From: Sulfitobacter pontiacus
GTDB lineage: Bacteria; Pseudomonadota; Alphaproteobacteria; Rhodobacterales; Rhodobacteraceae
Assembly (NCBI RefSeq): GCF_040790665.1
Contig: NZ_CP160849.1
Coordinates: 372,001-436,000 of the forward strand
Reading direction: 5' to 3'
DNA length: 64,000 nucleotides
A program made the translations under genes and the position numbers. The notes beneath the pieces are model-generated. The model made no database searches and had not been told where the DNA came from. It saw nothing but the letters and a program-made list of their open reading frames with translations. The stretch's first letter is position 1; each line of letters starts with the position of its first letter. Shown one piece after another: positions 26,972 to 35,941 of this stretch.

Positions 26972-27975
26972 TCCGGCCGCTCGCATTGGGCCATCGTACG
27001 ATAGCCCCCTTCGGAGACTTCATGGGTTGCTGTTTTCACAACCCAAACGCCGGATGCGGCCGCGCTGAACCCGATCGGAATCAAGCGCCCCTCGGCTGCG
27101 ATTGAAGGGTTGCCAGGCAGCTCCACCTCGAGCGTCTCCTTTGCGCGGCCGGCACGGCGCGACTCAGCCGTAGCGACGGCGCGCGCCTCTTCCTCGGATC
27201 GGAACCGCTGGCGCAGCCGGCGCACCGGCTCCGCGTCCCCGACCTTTACCTCTACATCTTCGGCTGTCTCGAGATCCCGATAGGTGGCGATGATTGTACC
27301 GGTTGCCTCGCTGAGCCCCCGGCGCATCGACCAGCGGGTGACATCTGCCTCCTGCAGCACCACTGTCGCCGTTGGCTGCCCCGAGGCTTTCACCCCCTCC
27401 GCCCTGCGCCCGACATAGAGAACGCCACCGGCCGGCTTGGCAACGAGGTCATGCAGCACCGCAATCCGCGTCAGAACCGACAGGTCGCTTTCGTCCAGCT
27501 GATCGATGTGACCTGGCACGATGGATCCAGCGGCCTCGGTCACGGCCGGCTCGAGCCCGTTGTCGCCGGCAATGGTGGTGGCGATCGCCTTCAGCGTCAT
27601 CCCGGCCGGCCACGACCGGGACTTCTGCTGGCTAATCGGGGCAAAGCCGCTCTGTGTCTCGCCTTGCGCCTTGGCACGGCACACAGCCGTGATCATGCGA
27701 GGGGCCGAGCTCTCCTCGACCTCATCGGCAATATAGAGCCCCATCTGCAAGAACTCCCCGAGATACCCCAGGGCGATAGCGACCTCGGCCCCCGGCTCTG
27801 GCATGGCAAAGCGCGACAGCGGCGAGGTATTGGCGAAAGTAATCTCAGCAGTATCGGAGATGAAGCCGGCCGTGTCGGACACGCGCACCGAACTCAACTG
27901 CGAGAACACGAACCCCGACAGCGGCACCCCGTTGATCGTAACCTGGACCAATGGCCGGAAATCCATCAACCCCAT
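26968..27975 (-). CDS. P2 gpD-like tail/baseplate hub protein
   Basis: Protein of 335 residues of the late control D family, homologous to the gp27-like hub that caps the tail tube at the baseplate in P2-like phages. The N-terminal VQVTINGVPLSGF and central HIDQLDESDLSVLTRIA are characteristic. It is the last tail gene, overlapping gpX by 10 bp, in the P2 order U-X-D. Confidence 0.85.
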   Translation of the reverse strand: MGLMDFRPLVQVTINGVPLSGFVFSQLSSVRVSDTAGFISDTAEITFANTSPLSRFAMPEPGAEVAIALGYLGEFLQMGLYIADEVEESSAPRMITAVCRAKAQGETQSGFAPISQQKSRSWPAGMTLKAIATTIAGDNGLEPAVTEAAGSIVPGHIDQLDESDLSVLTRIAVLHDLVAKPAGGVLYVGRRAEGVKASGQPTATVVLQEADVTRWSMRRGLSEATGTIIATYRDLETAEDVEVKVGDAEPVRRLRQRFRSEEEARAVATAESRRAGRAKETLEVELPGNPSIAAEGRLIPIGFSAAASGVWVVKTATHEVSEGGYRTMAQCERPE

Positions 27976-28190
27976 AGCTGCGCCGTTTCAGAAGGTTCTG
28001 AGGTTTCTAGATCCGGCAACCGGATGCGAACGCCAGGATCCAGCACAGCGCCCAGCGCGCCCAGACCTGGGTTAGCGGCAAGAACCGCCTCCACCTTGCC
28101 GCCCAGGGTATCCCCGTATTGCGCGGCCACGACCTGGTCCAGGACATCGCCCTCAGAAGAAACGAAGTAGAGATCGGACACCGCCGTCAT
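27966..28190 (-). CDS. P2 gpX-like tail protein
   Basis: LysM-like small protein of 74 residues. GDVLDQVVAAQYG and NPGLGALGAVLDPGVRIRLPD match the GpX family, which is needed for P2 tail assembly. It overlaps gpU and gpD at both ends. Confidence 0.85.
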   Translation of the reverse strand: MTAVSDLYFVSSEGDVLDQVVAAQYGDTLGGKVEAVLAANPGLGALGAVLDPGVRIRLPDLETSEPSETAQLWG

Positions 28191-28569
28191 ATCTTGCCAT
28201 CCTCATTGTAAACTCTTGCCGATGCGGGATGCCCTGCGAGGCAAAGACTTCCTGCCCCTCGGTGACGCCCTCCACGACCCACAGGCCCAGCACCTTACCG
28301 ATGCCAGACACCAACGGCAGTGGCAGCCCGAGGCTGGCCTGTGTGCGCATCTTATCGATCTGCTTCAGCCCGCCCCTGAAATGGGGATAGATCACGCCCT
28401 CGAGCTCCACAGTCTCCGGGCCCAGGCCGGTGAACTGCAGCGCATCATTGGTCCCGATCCGCGCCTGCCGGGCCCACCGATACTCGGCCGATCGACTGAG
28501 ACGCTGGTAGGCTGCGTTATCCAGGGAGAACTGGAAGAACCCGAGCTGCATCATGACTTCTGCCATCAT
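28153..28569 (-). CDS. P2 gpU-like tail protein
   Basis: 138 residues. The start (MQLGFFQFSLDNAAYQRL), then LGPETVELEGVIYP and the central GLKQIDKMR, match the GpU family of contractile-tail completion proteins. Its first base overlaps the tape measure stop, and its end overlaps gpX by 38 bp. Confidence 0.87.
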   Translation of the reverse strand: MMAEVMMQLGFFQFSLDNAAYQRLSRSAEYRWARQARIGTNDALQFTGLGPETVELEGVIYPHFRGGLKQIDKMRTQASLGLPLPLVSGIGKVLGLWVVEGVTEGQEVFASQGIPHRQEFTMRMARYDGGVRSLLRFF

Positions 28570-31544
28570 TATCTCCCAAACGGCCCCGTGGCCGGCGCGC
28601 GATCGAATAGACCGTTGCCGGCGTTGCGTTTTTCCTCACGCTTCAGGAGCCGCAAGACTTCATGAGCGTCAGCCCCAGGCGCGTTGATCGTGTAGTGGTT
28701 GGTGACAGTTTGCGATGCCTGCGCAGGAGCTGCTGCCAGTGCCGGCGCGGCCGTCTGGGAGAATACGGCCTCGATGCGCGCCATCATGCCGTCGACATCA
28801 GGCCGGCGCGACTGCTCGCGAACGCTTGAGGTAAGCGGAGCGGATCCCATGCGGCGCGCCGGCTGCGCAGGAATACCCACCCGCGGGATGCTGCGACGCA
28901 GTTTATCCAAGACACGGGCTCCTCGATCGCTGGCCGGCCGCGCGGCCGAGCTGCTGCGACGTGCCGGCTGCGCTGGAATGCTTACCCTCGGGCTGCCGCG
29001 GCCCAGAGTAACAGGCATTACACCGCGATTGCTGACCGGCCGCGCGACCCCGCCGCTTCCGCGCACCATATCCAGAACACGCGCGCCTTGTTTTTTCACC
29101 GACCGCGCAGCCGGGCTGAACACAGAGCCGACACGATCGGCATAGCCTGCAAGCTGGCGCATGGCGCGATTGTTCGCCACGTACCCCGACCGGTTCTCGA
29201 ACTTGAGCTCCGGACCGAGCTCGCCCGTCAGGTGCCAGCCAGGACGGAAGGGTCCGCCCAAGGCGTTCTTCTGCGGCTTGATTCCGTATAGCTTCTCTGC
29301 GGCCGAGCTGGTCATCGGTGCCGCGTTGTCATTTGACGCCGTGTTGCCGAGCCCAGAGACTTTGCCAGGTTCAACGCGCGTGGCCACCCCAGAGCTGACG
29401 GCCGAACCGATGGCGTTGCCGGCGCGCTGCGCGTTTTCATAGCCCCACTTCAACGCCTCGATCACGGGTTTGATCAAGGTCATCAGCGAAGTGAACTTAT
29501 CACCGATCCAGGTCAGGACGGGATCAATGGCGGTTTTGACCGCCTCCCATGCGGCACCGATGCCACCGGTCGCAGCCAGCCCATCGATGACCGGTTTCAC
29601 CAGCCCTGACCAGGTCGTGTCGAAGACGGACCCGATCGCACCGAGGGTCGTGTCGATCGCACCGGAAAGGGTCGACCAGGCGCGCTCGATCGGCGCGGTC
29701 ACCCCCATCGCATCGGTCACGGGCTTGATCACATTGTCATAGATCCACCGGAACCTGTCGCCGATGCCGCCCAGGATCCCGTCCATGACCGACCGCGCCG
29801 ACTTCCACATGCGCCGAAGCCCATCAGACGCGCGCTGCATGTCACCGGAAAAGGCGCCAGCGACCACGTCGCCCAGGCCAGAGTAGTAAGACCCGATATC
29901 CGACAGCACTGGCCCCAACACGCTGCCAGCCTGCCGCCACGCGGCCTCGATTGGCCCCGTGATCCCCATCGCATCCGTGACCGGCTTAATGAGGTTTGTA
30001 TAGGTCGCCGAGAAAACGGCACCAATGCCGCTCAAGGTCCGATCGAAGAACGACGTGGTGCCATCCCACATCGCCCGCACACCCTTCTCGGCGCGCTCCA
30101 TATCCCCGGAAAAGACCCCACCGACGAAGTTGCCGAACCCCTGAAAGTATCCCTTCGCGTCGCCCCATAGACCCTTGAACCAAGGCGCGACGCTCTCCCA
30201 ATTTCGATAGATGAGATAGGCCCCACCCGCGATGACGGCGATCGCCGCCCCGATCGGGTTCATGACTAGGGCAGACCCGATCGCCCGGATCGCACCAACG
30301 ACGATCGGCGACGCTGTGGCCAGGGACAGCATGGCGCGGCCGAGGCTGAACACTGCGCCCCCGAACTTGGCAACACGCACGATCGTGCGCGACGCCAAGA
30401 CCGCCCCGACCACCATCCCGAAGTTTTCCCAGCCGCCAATCATATCGGCCGTGCCTTCGGTGACCGACCAGACCACGGACCCGATCGCACCGATACCCGC
30501 GGCAACTTCGCCGATCACTGGCAACGCCCTCTCAGCGCCATCGGCAAACCCGTTGGCCCAACGCTCCACCTCAGCCCGGTTACCCACCAGAGCGTCGCCG
30601 ATGCGGCGCATAGAGCGCGTCACCACCGGCATCAGTGCAGAGCCGACCGTGTTTTTCAGGCCGGACATGACCAGCTGCGTATCGAGCAGCGTGTCCTTGA
30701 ACACTTCGGCATCCCGGGCAGCCTGATCCGACAGCACGTAGCCGGTGCGCCGCGCATCCTCGCGCAGCTGCGTCAGCCCTTTAGAACCGTCCTTCAGCAT
30801 ATTGAGCAGACCGATACCCGATCGCCCAAACAGATCATTTGCGAGCGCGGCCTTTTCTGCCTGCGTCTCTACCCCCTGCAGCTTGTCCGCGATCGAGGCC
30901 AGCGCCTCCTCTGGCAGCTGATTGGCGAGCTGGCCGGCTGAAAGACCCAAGGCATCCAAGGCGTCCTTCTGGGCACCGGTCCCCTCGAGCGCCAGACCGA
31001 TGTTCTTGGTCATTTTTTCCAAAGCGCCGTCGAAGGTGCCCGTGGCGACCCCTGACCGCTCGGCCGCATAGCGCAGCTCCTGCAGCGCACCCAAGCCGAT
31101 TCCCAGCTTGTCGGCCGTCTTGGCAACGTTATCTCCGAGATCCGCTGTCGAATTGGCAAGGCCAAAGATTGCGCCACCGGCCAAGGTCGCCCCGATCGCG
31201 ATCTGCCGCGCGTTGCGGCCGATGCCGGATGCCATGTTACTGAAGGTGGACCCCACACGACGCGACGCTGCGGCCGCGCGGTTCCATCGCTCCTGGGCGC
31301 GGCGCAGATCCACAAGCGTCCGCTCGAGCTTTTCATACTCACGATCGAGGTGCTCAACGGACTGCCCCTGCTTGCGCAGAACATTGCGCTGGCGATCGAG
31401 CTCCTTTTGCCGGCGCTCCACACCCTTGATCGCATCGCCGACTTGGGAAAGCCCAGATTTTAGGAAGCCCATGTTGCGCTTGACCGACTGCTCGAGAACA
31501 GAACCAATCGTGATCGTTGCGTTTAGGCGTTGGTTTTTACTCAT
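28569..31544 (-). CDS. Tail tape measure protein (P2 gpT-like)
   Basis: Longest prophage product, 991 residues. It has an N-terminal coiled coil (about 35-100), a TP901-type core region (about 110-330), hydrophobic segments near 390-450, and repetitive aromatic-rich sections (WSTLSGAID-type) before a low-complexity Pro/Arg/Ser tail. Length fixes the tail length. Its ATG overlaps the stop of the frameshifted E' frame, the arrangement found in P2. Confidence 0.92.
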   Translation of the reverse strand: MSKNQRLNATITIGSVLEQSVKRNMGFLKSGLSQVGDAIKGVERRQKELDRQRNVLRKQGQSVEHLDREYEKLERTLVDLRRAQERWNRAAAASRRVGSTFSNMASGIGRNARQIAIGATLAGGAIFGLANSTADLGDNVAKTADKLGIGLGALQELRYAAERSGVATGTFDGALEKMTKNIGLALEGTGAQKDALDALGLSAGQLANQLPEEALASIADKLQGVETQAEKAALANDLFGRSGIGLLNMLKDGSKGLTQLREDARRTGYVLSDQAARDAEVFKDTLLDTQLVMSGLKNTVGSALMPVVTRSMRRIGDALVGNRAEVERWANGFADGAERALPVIGEVAAGIGAIGSVVWSVTEGTADMIGGWENFGMVVGAVLASRTIVRVAKFGGAVFSLGRAMLSLATASPIVVGAIRAIGSALVMNPIGAAIAVIAGGAYLIYRNWESVAPWFKGLWGDAKGYFQGFGNFVGGVFSGDMERAEKGVRAMWDGTTSFFDRTLSGIGAVFSATYTNLIKPVTDAMGITGPIEAAWRQAGSVLGPVLSDIGSYYSGLGDVVAGAFSGDMQRASDGLRRMWKSARSVMDGILGGIGDRFRWIYDNVIKPVTDAMGVTAPIERAWSTLSGAIDTTLGAIGSVFDTTWSGLVKPVIDGLAATGGIGAAWEAVKTAIDPVLTWIGDKFTSLMTLIKPVIEALKWGYENAQRAGNAIGSAVSSGVATRVEPGKVSGLGNTASNDNAAPMTSSAAEKLYGIKPQKNALGGPFRPGWHLTGELGPELKFENRSGYVANNRAMRQLAGYADRVGSVFSPAARSVKKQGARVLDMVRGSGGVARPVSNRGVMPVTLGRGSPRVSIPAQPARRSSSAARPASDRGARVLDKLRRSIPRVGIPAQPARRMGSAPLTSSVREQSRRPDVDGMMARIEAVFSQTAAPALAAAPAQASQTVTNHYTINAPGADAHEVLRLLKREEKRNAGNGLFDRAPATGPFGR

Positions 31545-31680
31545 TCTTCGGAAGGCCTTCTATCCACCAGATGAAACGACTGACCGGCATGGCCATGATT
31601 TCACGCTCGGCCCATCCGGTGTGCCGGGCGAGCCGAAGTGACCCCGCCCGGACTTGTTCACGGGTCAGCCAATAAAAACC
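31537..31680 (-). CDS. gpE' frameshift extension (tail assembly chaperone)
   Basis: In the -1 frame relative to gpE, an open frame of 47 codons runs from the T-run at 31674-31678 to a TAA at 31537 that overlaps the tape measure start. It encodes FYWLTREQVRAGSLRLARHT and then GWAEREIMAMPVSRFIWWIE. It has no start codon of its own near its beginning. As in P2, a ribosome slipping on GGTTTTTA would make an E-E' fusion. The site is not an ideal X XXY YYZ heptamer, so efficiency is uncertain. Confidence 0.75.
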   Translation of the reverse strand, partial: GFYWLTREQVRAGSLRLARHTGWAEREIMAMPVSRFIWWIEGLPKNE

Positions 31681-31955
31681 GAGAGCGCCGTCTGCAGCCG
31701 GCTGTACTGGCGCATTGTCATCGAGCGCACAGCTTCCGGTGAGATTTCACACAGGTTGGAAATCAGCGAGATTTCGGAAAGCGCGCTGCTGGAACCGGCA
31801 GAATCCGCAGCCAGCTGATCATCAACGAACGGCTCGCGCATCTTCAGGCTTTTGACTTCCGTCCCGTCGATCTTCGGCGGCCGGCTTTCAAAGTTGATCG
31901 TGAGCGACCCATCGTCATTTTCGACCAGCCAAGCCGGCTTATTTTGATTGTCCAT
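31665..31955 (-). CDS. P2 gpE-like tail assembly protein
   Basis: 96 residues. FESRPPKIDGTEVKSLKMRE and the C-terminal MTMRQYSRLQTALSVFIG fit the tail assembly chaperone family that lies between tube and tape measure genes. Its last codons contain a T5 run where the overlapping E' frame begins, so two products are expected: gpE and the fusion. Confidence 0.87.
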   Translation of the reverse strand: MDNQNKPAWLVENDDGSLTINFESRPPKIDGTEVKSLKMREPFVDDQLAADSAGSSSALSEISLISNLCEISPEAVRSMTMRQYSRLQTALSVFIG

Positions 31956-31964
31956 GAAAGGTCC

Positions 31965-32471
31965 TTACAGGCCGATGTTTGCGCGGTGCTCGGCGAGCTG
32001 ATCCACGCCGCGCACCTTGCGCACCATATTGACGACATCGATCTCGTTGATATCGACGCCACCTTGGACCTCGCGGTAGTACCGCAGGCTCACCGTGAAG
32101 GTCAGCGACGGCTTCGCCCCCGAACCCCAGGTACCGCGCGCCACCGAGATGATCTTGCCGTGCATGTGATGCGCCACGGCCGTCTTGGTGCCATCCAGGC
32201 TTTCAAGCGACCCGCGCGCCGTCAGCTGAACCACCGAGCCGTCTTTGATGCCCCAGAGGGACAGCACATCACGGTCGTAGGACGTGAGCACGAAGGACGT
32301 GGTCATCTTCTCTTGGCCCATGTCGAGATCGATGGGCGCGTCCATGCCGCCCCCGCGGAACTCTTCGGTCGAGACCGTCAGATCGGGGGGACTGTATTCC
32401 TCGATCTTGCCCGCATGGCCACGGCCATCAACGAACAGATTTAGATATTTCAGGATATCTTCAGCAGCCAT
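31965..32471 (-). CDS. Major tail tube protein (P2 gpFII-like)
   Basis: 168 residues of the phage tail tube FII family. The N-terminal YLNLFVDGRGHAGKIEEYSPP is characteristic (shown as YLNLFVDGRG, HAGKIEEYSPP). It polymerises into the inner tube surrounded by the sheath. Its start overlaps the sheath gene stop by one base. Confidence 0.92.
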   Translation of the reverse strand: MAAEDILKYLNLFVDGRGHAGKIEEYSPPDLTVSTEEFRGGGMDAPIDLDMGQEKMTTSFVLTSYDRDVLSLWGIKDGSVVQLTARGSLESLDGTKTAVAHHMHGKIISVARGTWGSGAKPSLTFTVSLRYYREVQGGVDINEIDVVNMVRKVRGVDQLAEHRANIGL

Positions 32472-33652
32472 CAGTTAAACACCTCCTCGATGTAGTCGTT
32501 CACCAGGTGCGAACGGAACGTGATATGCTCGGCCGGATAGACCGGGGTAAAATCAAAGTTGAAGAACACTTTGCCGAGCTGGATATTTGCGGCCGAGTTC
32601 AGGTCCGGGTCGGCCCAGCACCGCCCGCCCAGGATTGCACCCAAGGCGACCAGATCCCGAAGGTAGGCATTCACGCTCTCCTCGACGTCCGAGACGTAGG
32701 TTTTGGTGATGCCCCGATCGACGGCCCAGAGGTGGGCGCGCAGCAGCGAGTCGTTGATGATGTCGGCTGTGCGACGAACGCTGAGGAAGATCCACTTGGT
32801 ATCATCGGTCAGGGTCCGGTTGCCCCAAAGACGATAACCATTCTGGCGGATCGTCGTGGCAACCTTGGCCTCGTTCAGCAGATTGGCGCGCGCACTCGCA
32901 TCGCCCAGCTTAAAGTCAACCGGCCGGCTGGTACCGATCACGCCGCCCAACAGATTGTTGGATGGCGATGCCCAGAACCCGGTGTCGTTATCCACCTTGG
33001 CAATCAAGCCGGCAACACGGGACGAAGCCGGTACCAACACGATATCGGACCCGACCATAACCTTGTGCCAAGGATCGATCAGATAGATGCGATCCGACCC
33101 GAAGTCGCCGGCCGCGGTGATCGCGTCGGCATCGTTGGTGTTGGGCCCATCGGCGATGATGACAGCGCGCAGACGGTCACCGATCCCCTGCAGCTCCGCA
33201 ACGACCGGGTTTGCGTTGCCTTCGGAGCGTTGGTGGGTGAAGCCAGGCGCGATCAAGATGCGCGGGGAAAACCCGACAACGCTCTCTGCCCCGACCAGAG
33301 CATGAACCCCTTCAAAGTTGCCATCAACCGCGTTCACGCCACCGATGACATTGGCGAGGCTTTCAGCTTCAGTGCCTCCCTCTTCAACCCGCACAACGAT
33401 GACGACCGCGCCGATCTGGTCGAAGATGCCGTCCATCGCCGCCGGCAAAGTTCCAAGCGCCGTACCCTCGGTATCCAGGCCGGCGGCTTCTTTGCGCGAG
33501 CCGGCGACCAGGACCGGTGTGTTTAGGGGGAAGGCATCAGGATCGGCGTCGGGGGCGGTGCCCACAATGCCGATGACGGATGACTTGACCGTCTGAATGG
33601 GACGTGGACCTGCATCGATCTCGATGACCTCGACGCCGTGAAGAAATGCCAT
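32471..33652 (-). CDS. Tail sheath protein (P2 gpFI-like)
   Basis: Contractile sheath subunit of 393 residues, beginning MAFLHGVEVIEIDAGPRPI and ending with the conserved PVYPAEHITFR region. Its presence establishes myovirus morphology. Met 33652 follows GAGGT at good spacing; the reading frame stays open upstream to 33781 but without family similarity. Confidence 0.93.
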   Translation of the reverse strand: MAFLHGVEVIEIDAGPRPIQTVKSSVIGIVGTAPDADPDAFPLNTPVLVAGSRKEAAGLDTEGTALGTLPAAMDGIFDQIGAVVIVVRVEEGGTEAESLANVIGGVNAVDGNFEGVHALVGAESVVGFSPRILIAPGFTHQRSEGNANPVVAELQGIGDRLRAVIIADGPNTNDADAITAAGDFGSDRIYLIDPWHKVMVGSDIVLVPASSRVAGLIAKVDNDTGFWASPSNNLLGGVIGTSRPVDFKLGDASARANLLNEAKVATTIRQNGYRLWGNRTLTDDTKWIFLSVRRTADIINDSLLRAHLWAVDRGITKTYVSDVEESVNAYLRDLVALGAILGGRCWADPDLNSAANIQLGKVFFNFDFTPVYPAEHITFRSHLVNDYIEEVFN

Positions 33653-33708
33653 AGTGACCTCGCTTGCGGATGTGAACTGTTGCCCCAAGCATTCCACCGC
33701 ACCGCGGC

Positions 33709-34194
33709 TCAATCCTCTGGCGGTTCCCCCGCGCGCGTCCAGCCGGCGAGATAGGCGCGGTTCATTTCCAAAACACGGCAATAAAGCCCGCCTGGCGACA
33801 GCTCCTGCGGCGCACTCAGCTCAAGGGCATGGGCGCAGATTTCAGAGCAGAACCACTGGTCACGCCGATGCCGGCGCAGGTTCAGCGCCTGTGATGCCAA
33901 CAAGCCAGCATAGTCGTAGGGGTTGCCGACCTCGGCGATCACCCGGTCGATCGCGGCTGGCCCCGCCCAGGGAATAGCGACGAATTCCCAATGTCCCGGT
34001 TTGAAGGTGATCGACTTCTCGCGCACACCGCCATCGCGGCTACTCGATGACCAAGCGCGCGCTTGCGAACCATCGCCAGACATTGCCGGTACCGCGCGCA
34101 GAATTTCGACATGGCTGAACGAAGAACGGGTGACCCAACGGATCACCCGATCGAGCAGCTGCCCGCGCCCTTTGTAGAATGCCAAAGCGATCAC
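33709..34194 (-). CDS. Permuted NlpC/P60-like (YiiX/YebB-type) amidase-like protein
   Basis: 161 residues. The early SFSHVEI His and the later WFCSEICAHAL Cys suggest a papain-like fold of the kind seen in YiiX/YebB proteins (permuted NlpC/P60); the Cys-His pair would be catalytic. Encoded between tail fibre and sheath genes, it may be a tail-associated peptidoglycan or lipid hydrolase. The last codons (AGEPPED) are written by a copy of the dispersed 19-bp motif. Confidence 0.6.
   Translation of the reverse strand: MIALAFYKGRGQLLDRVIRWVTRSSFSHVEILRAVPAMSGDGSQARAWSSSSRDGGVREKSITFKPGHWEFVAIPWAGPAAIDRVIAEVGNPYDYAGLLASQALNLRRHRRDQWFCSEICAHALELSAPQELSPGGLYCRVLEMNRAYLAGWTRAGEPPED
33714..33732. repeat. 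Dispersed 19-bp motif, exact copy
   Basis: CCTCTGGCGGTTCCCCCGC, placed immediately inside the 3' end of the NlpC/P60-like gene, where it encodes GEPPE on the minus strand. Confidence 0.88.
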
Positions 34195-34215
34195 AAGAGC
34201 GCCCTCACCTTCAGC

Positions 34216-34617
34216 TCAAAACTTTGCTACAACGTCGCGCGCGCGATCCGGCAATGGGGGCCAATTGGCATCATCGTGGATATCGAGCGTCGCATCGTCT
34301 GCCAGCTCGGTTACACGACTGCGCATCTGCGCCACCCAACCGATTGCATCATCGAGCCCCGACAATATCGACGCCTCGTCTTCGGTCCGCGCGTTTGTTT
34401 CTTTGGCAGAGATGACCGCCCCAGCCGTCGCCATGTTCATCTGGGTCTCGGCAGAGGCCGCACTGTAGATACGGCGGCGGCACTCAGCTTTCACAGCTTC
34501 TTTTCGGACGCCACGCTCGGCGTCTGCGATAGCCTGCTCGGGATACCCCAAAGCCACTGCATCTTCGCGCGTTGTAGAAAGCGTCGTGCGGCCTTCGTGA
34601 GAAATATCAAATTTCAT
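34216..34617 (-). CDS. Tail fibre-associated small protein
   Basis: Helical, acidic protein of 133 residues directly downstream of the fibre gene. This is where tail-fibre assembly chaperones are usually encoded, and the central helix plus C-terminal ALPDRARDVV-like end would fit, but I do not recognise a family. Function inferred from position only. Confidence 0.6.
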   Translation of the reverse strand: MKFDISHEGRTTLSTTREDAVALGYPEQAIADAERGVRKEAVKAECRRRIYSAASAETQMNMATAGAVISAKETNARTEDEASILSGLDDAIGWVAQMRSRVTELADDATLDIHDDANWPPLPDRARDVVAKF

Positions 34618-34625
34618 CTTTCACC

Positions 34626-35414
34626 TCAGTTCAACAAATAATTGGTTCCGAGGGTGCCGCCCTCATTCAGGCCAGCGCCATTATCCAGCGTCAAAGATTG
34701 CTTACTAATCATTGCGACACCGGACGACATAGACGCGACCGCATAAACCGCTCCGTCCATGATGACGTTGTTCAACGTCACCATCGAAATACCAGCCCCA
34801 ACGCTTGAAGTTATGGACTGATTATCCCGCCCCGTTACATTGCAAGATGTAAGGGAGACCGTTCTGACTCCAAGGCTTGTGTATCGGACAACTGAACGCA
34901 GGCTGCTCCAGGGCAAAGCGGGGTCGTTCTTTTCAGGTAGCTCAATATCCACATTGTGCATTGTAATGCTTTCTGACCCGATAGTGTCAAAGCCGCGCAT
35001 GTGGTTAAAGGTAGCGTCACTGGTCGCAACAAATTTTATAACCGGCCTCGCACCCGCCCCCTTTTGCTTGATGTAAATCTGACGCCCCAAAAGAGAAATG
35101 CCGCGATCGACCGGATGCTCTTTCTCTGCCAGCAGGTTCAAAGTGACAAGAGACCCACGAGGGGCGGCATCAATAGCGTCACCGATGTTGGTAAAAACGC
35201 CTCCCGAAACTTCGGATGGGTTGGCCGCGTCAGGGTCAATTTCCACACTGAAGTTCATCTCATCTCTGACGACGGTTTTCAGGTTTGCAGCAAGTGCGGC
35301 GTAAGCCGCTTGGCTCTGGGCAATTTGATCATCCGCCTCGCCAAAAAAGCTGTTCATACGAGCCGTCAACTCATTCATCGCGACGGCGGCTTGATTAATA
35401 TCTTCAATCCCCAT
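34626..35414 (-). CDS. Probable tail fibre (distal) protein
   Basis: 262 residues. An N-terminal helix (about 1-45) precedes a repetitive beta-rich region (about 60-262) with spaced Val/Ile/Thr/Asn, as in right-handed beta-helix receptor-binding proteins. It follows the gpH-like N-terminal gene, so host recognition is the likely job. Codon use and GC are lower than in neighbouring tail genes, a common sign of fibre exchange between phages. Confidence 0.7.
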   Translation of the reverse strand: MGIEDINQAAVAMNELTARMNSFFGEADDQIAQSQAAYAALAANLKTVVRDEMNFSVEIDPDAANPSEVSGGVFTNIGDAIDAAPRGSLVTLNLLAEKEHPVDRGISLLGRQIYIKQKGAGARPVIKFVATSDATFNHMRGFDTIGSESITMHNVDIELPEKNDPALPWSSLRSVVRYTSLGVRTVSLTSCNVTGRDNQSITSSVGAGISMVTLNNVIMDGAVYAVASMSSGVAMISKQSLTLDNGAGLNEGGTLGTNYLLN

Positions 35415-35425
35415 TTGGGCTCTCC

Positions 35426-35941
35426 TTAGTTAGCAGCTTGCAGCGCGCGGATTGCGATCCGTTGGTCGAACTGCTCCGTCGCAAAAATCACTTGGGTTTC
35501 AAGATTTGTGACGACGTGATCGAACAGATCGTCATCTGGAGCATCAACGATGATGAGACCCTCCGCGACACGGCTGAAGTTCAAAACGTGGTCGATCAGA
35601 TAGACAATCGCGCCTGTACGGCGGACCTCGGCCGCGGGAAACGTGCAAAGCGCGATCAGATCCCCATCGGCGTCGAAAAACCCCGCCTCGCGCACATCGA
35701 ATGCGACCGTCTCAGCACCAAACTCGGCCTTTACGCGCCATGCATTCGGCGAGACAATATGCCGGCGCTCGATCGGCACCCGGACACGTTCCCGTCGCAA
35801 ATAGGTCTGGTCAAAGTCGCCGTTGTAGCTGGCCCCGTTGCCGTCCCCCAACGCCACATGGGTGATCGCAACTTGCGACCCCGAACCGGCAGCCTGGGTG
35901 ATTTTCGCCTCGGCGATATCAGTGAGAATGGTGGTGGGCAT
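35426..35941 (-). CDS. Tail fibre N-terminal (P2 gpH-like) protein
   Basis: 171 residues, corresponding to the baseplate-attaching N-terminal domain of P2 gpH: the opening ILTDIAEAKITQA and ITHVALGDGNG are typical. In P2 this domain is part of one long fibre protein; here it stops and the distal part is encoded by the next gene. It overlaps the gpI stop by one base. Confidence 0.82.
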   Translation of the reverse strand: MPTTILTDIAEAKITQAAGSGSQVAITHVALGDGNGASYNGDFDQTYLRRERVRVPIERRHIVSPNAWRVKAEFGAETVAFDVREAGFFDADGDLIALCTFPAAEVRRTGAIVYLIDHVLNFSRVAEGLIIVDAPDDDLFDHVVTNLETQVIFATEQFDQRIAIRALQAAN

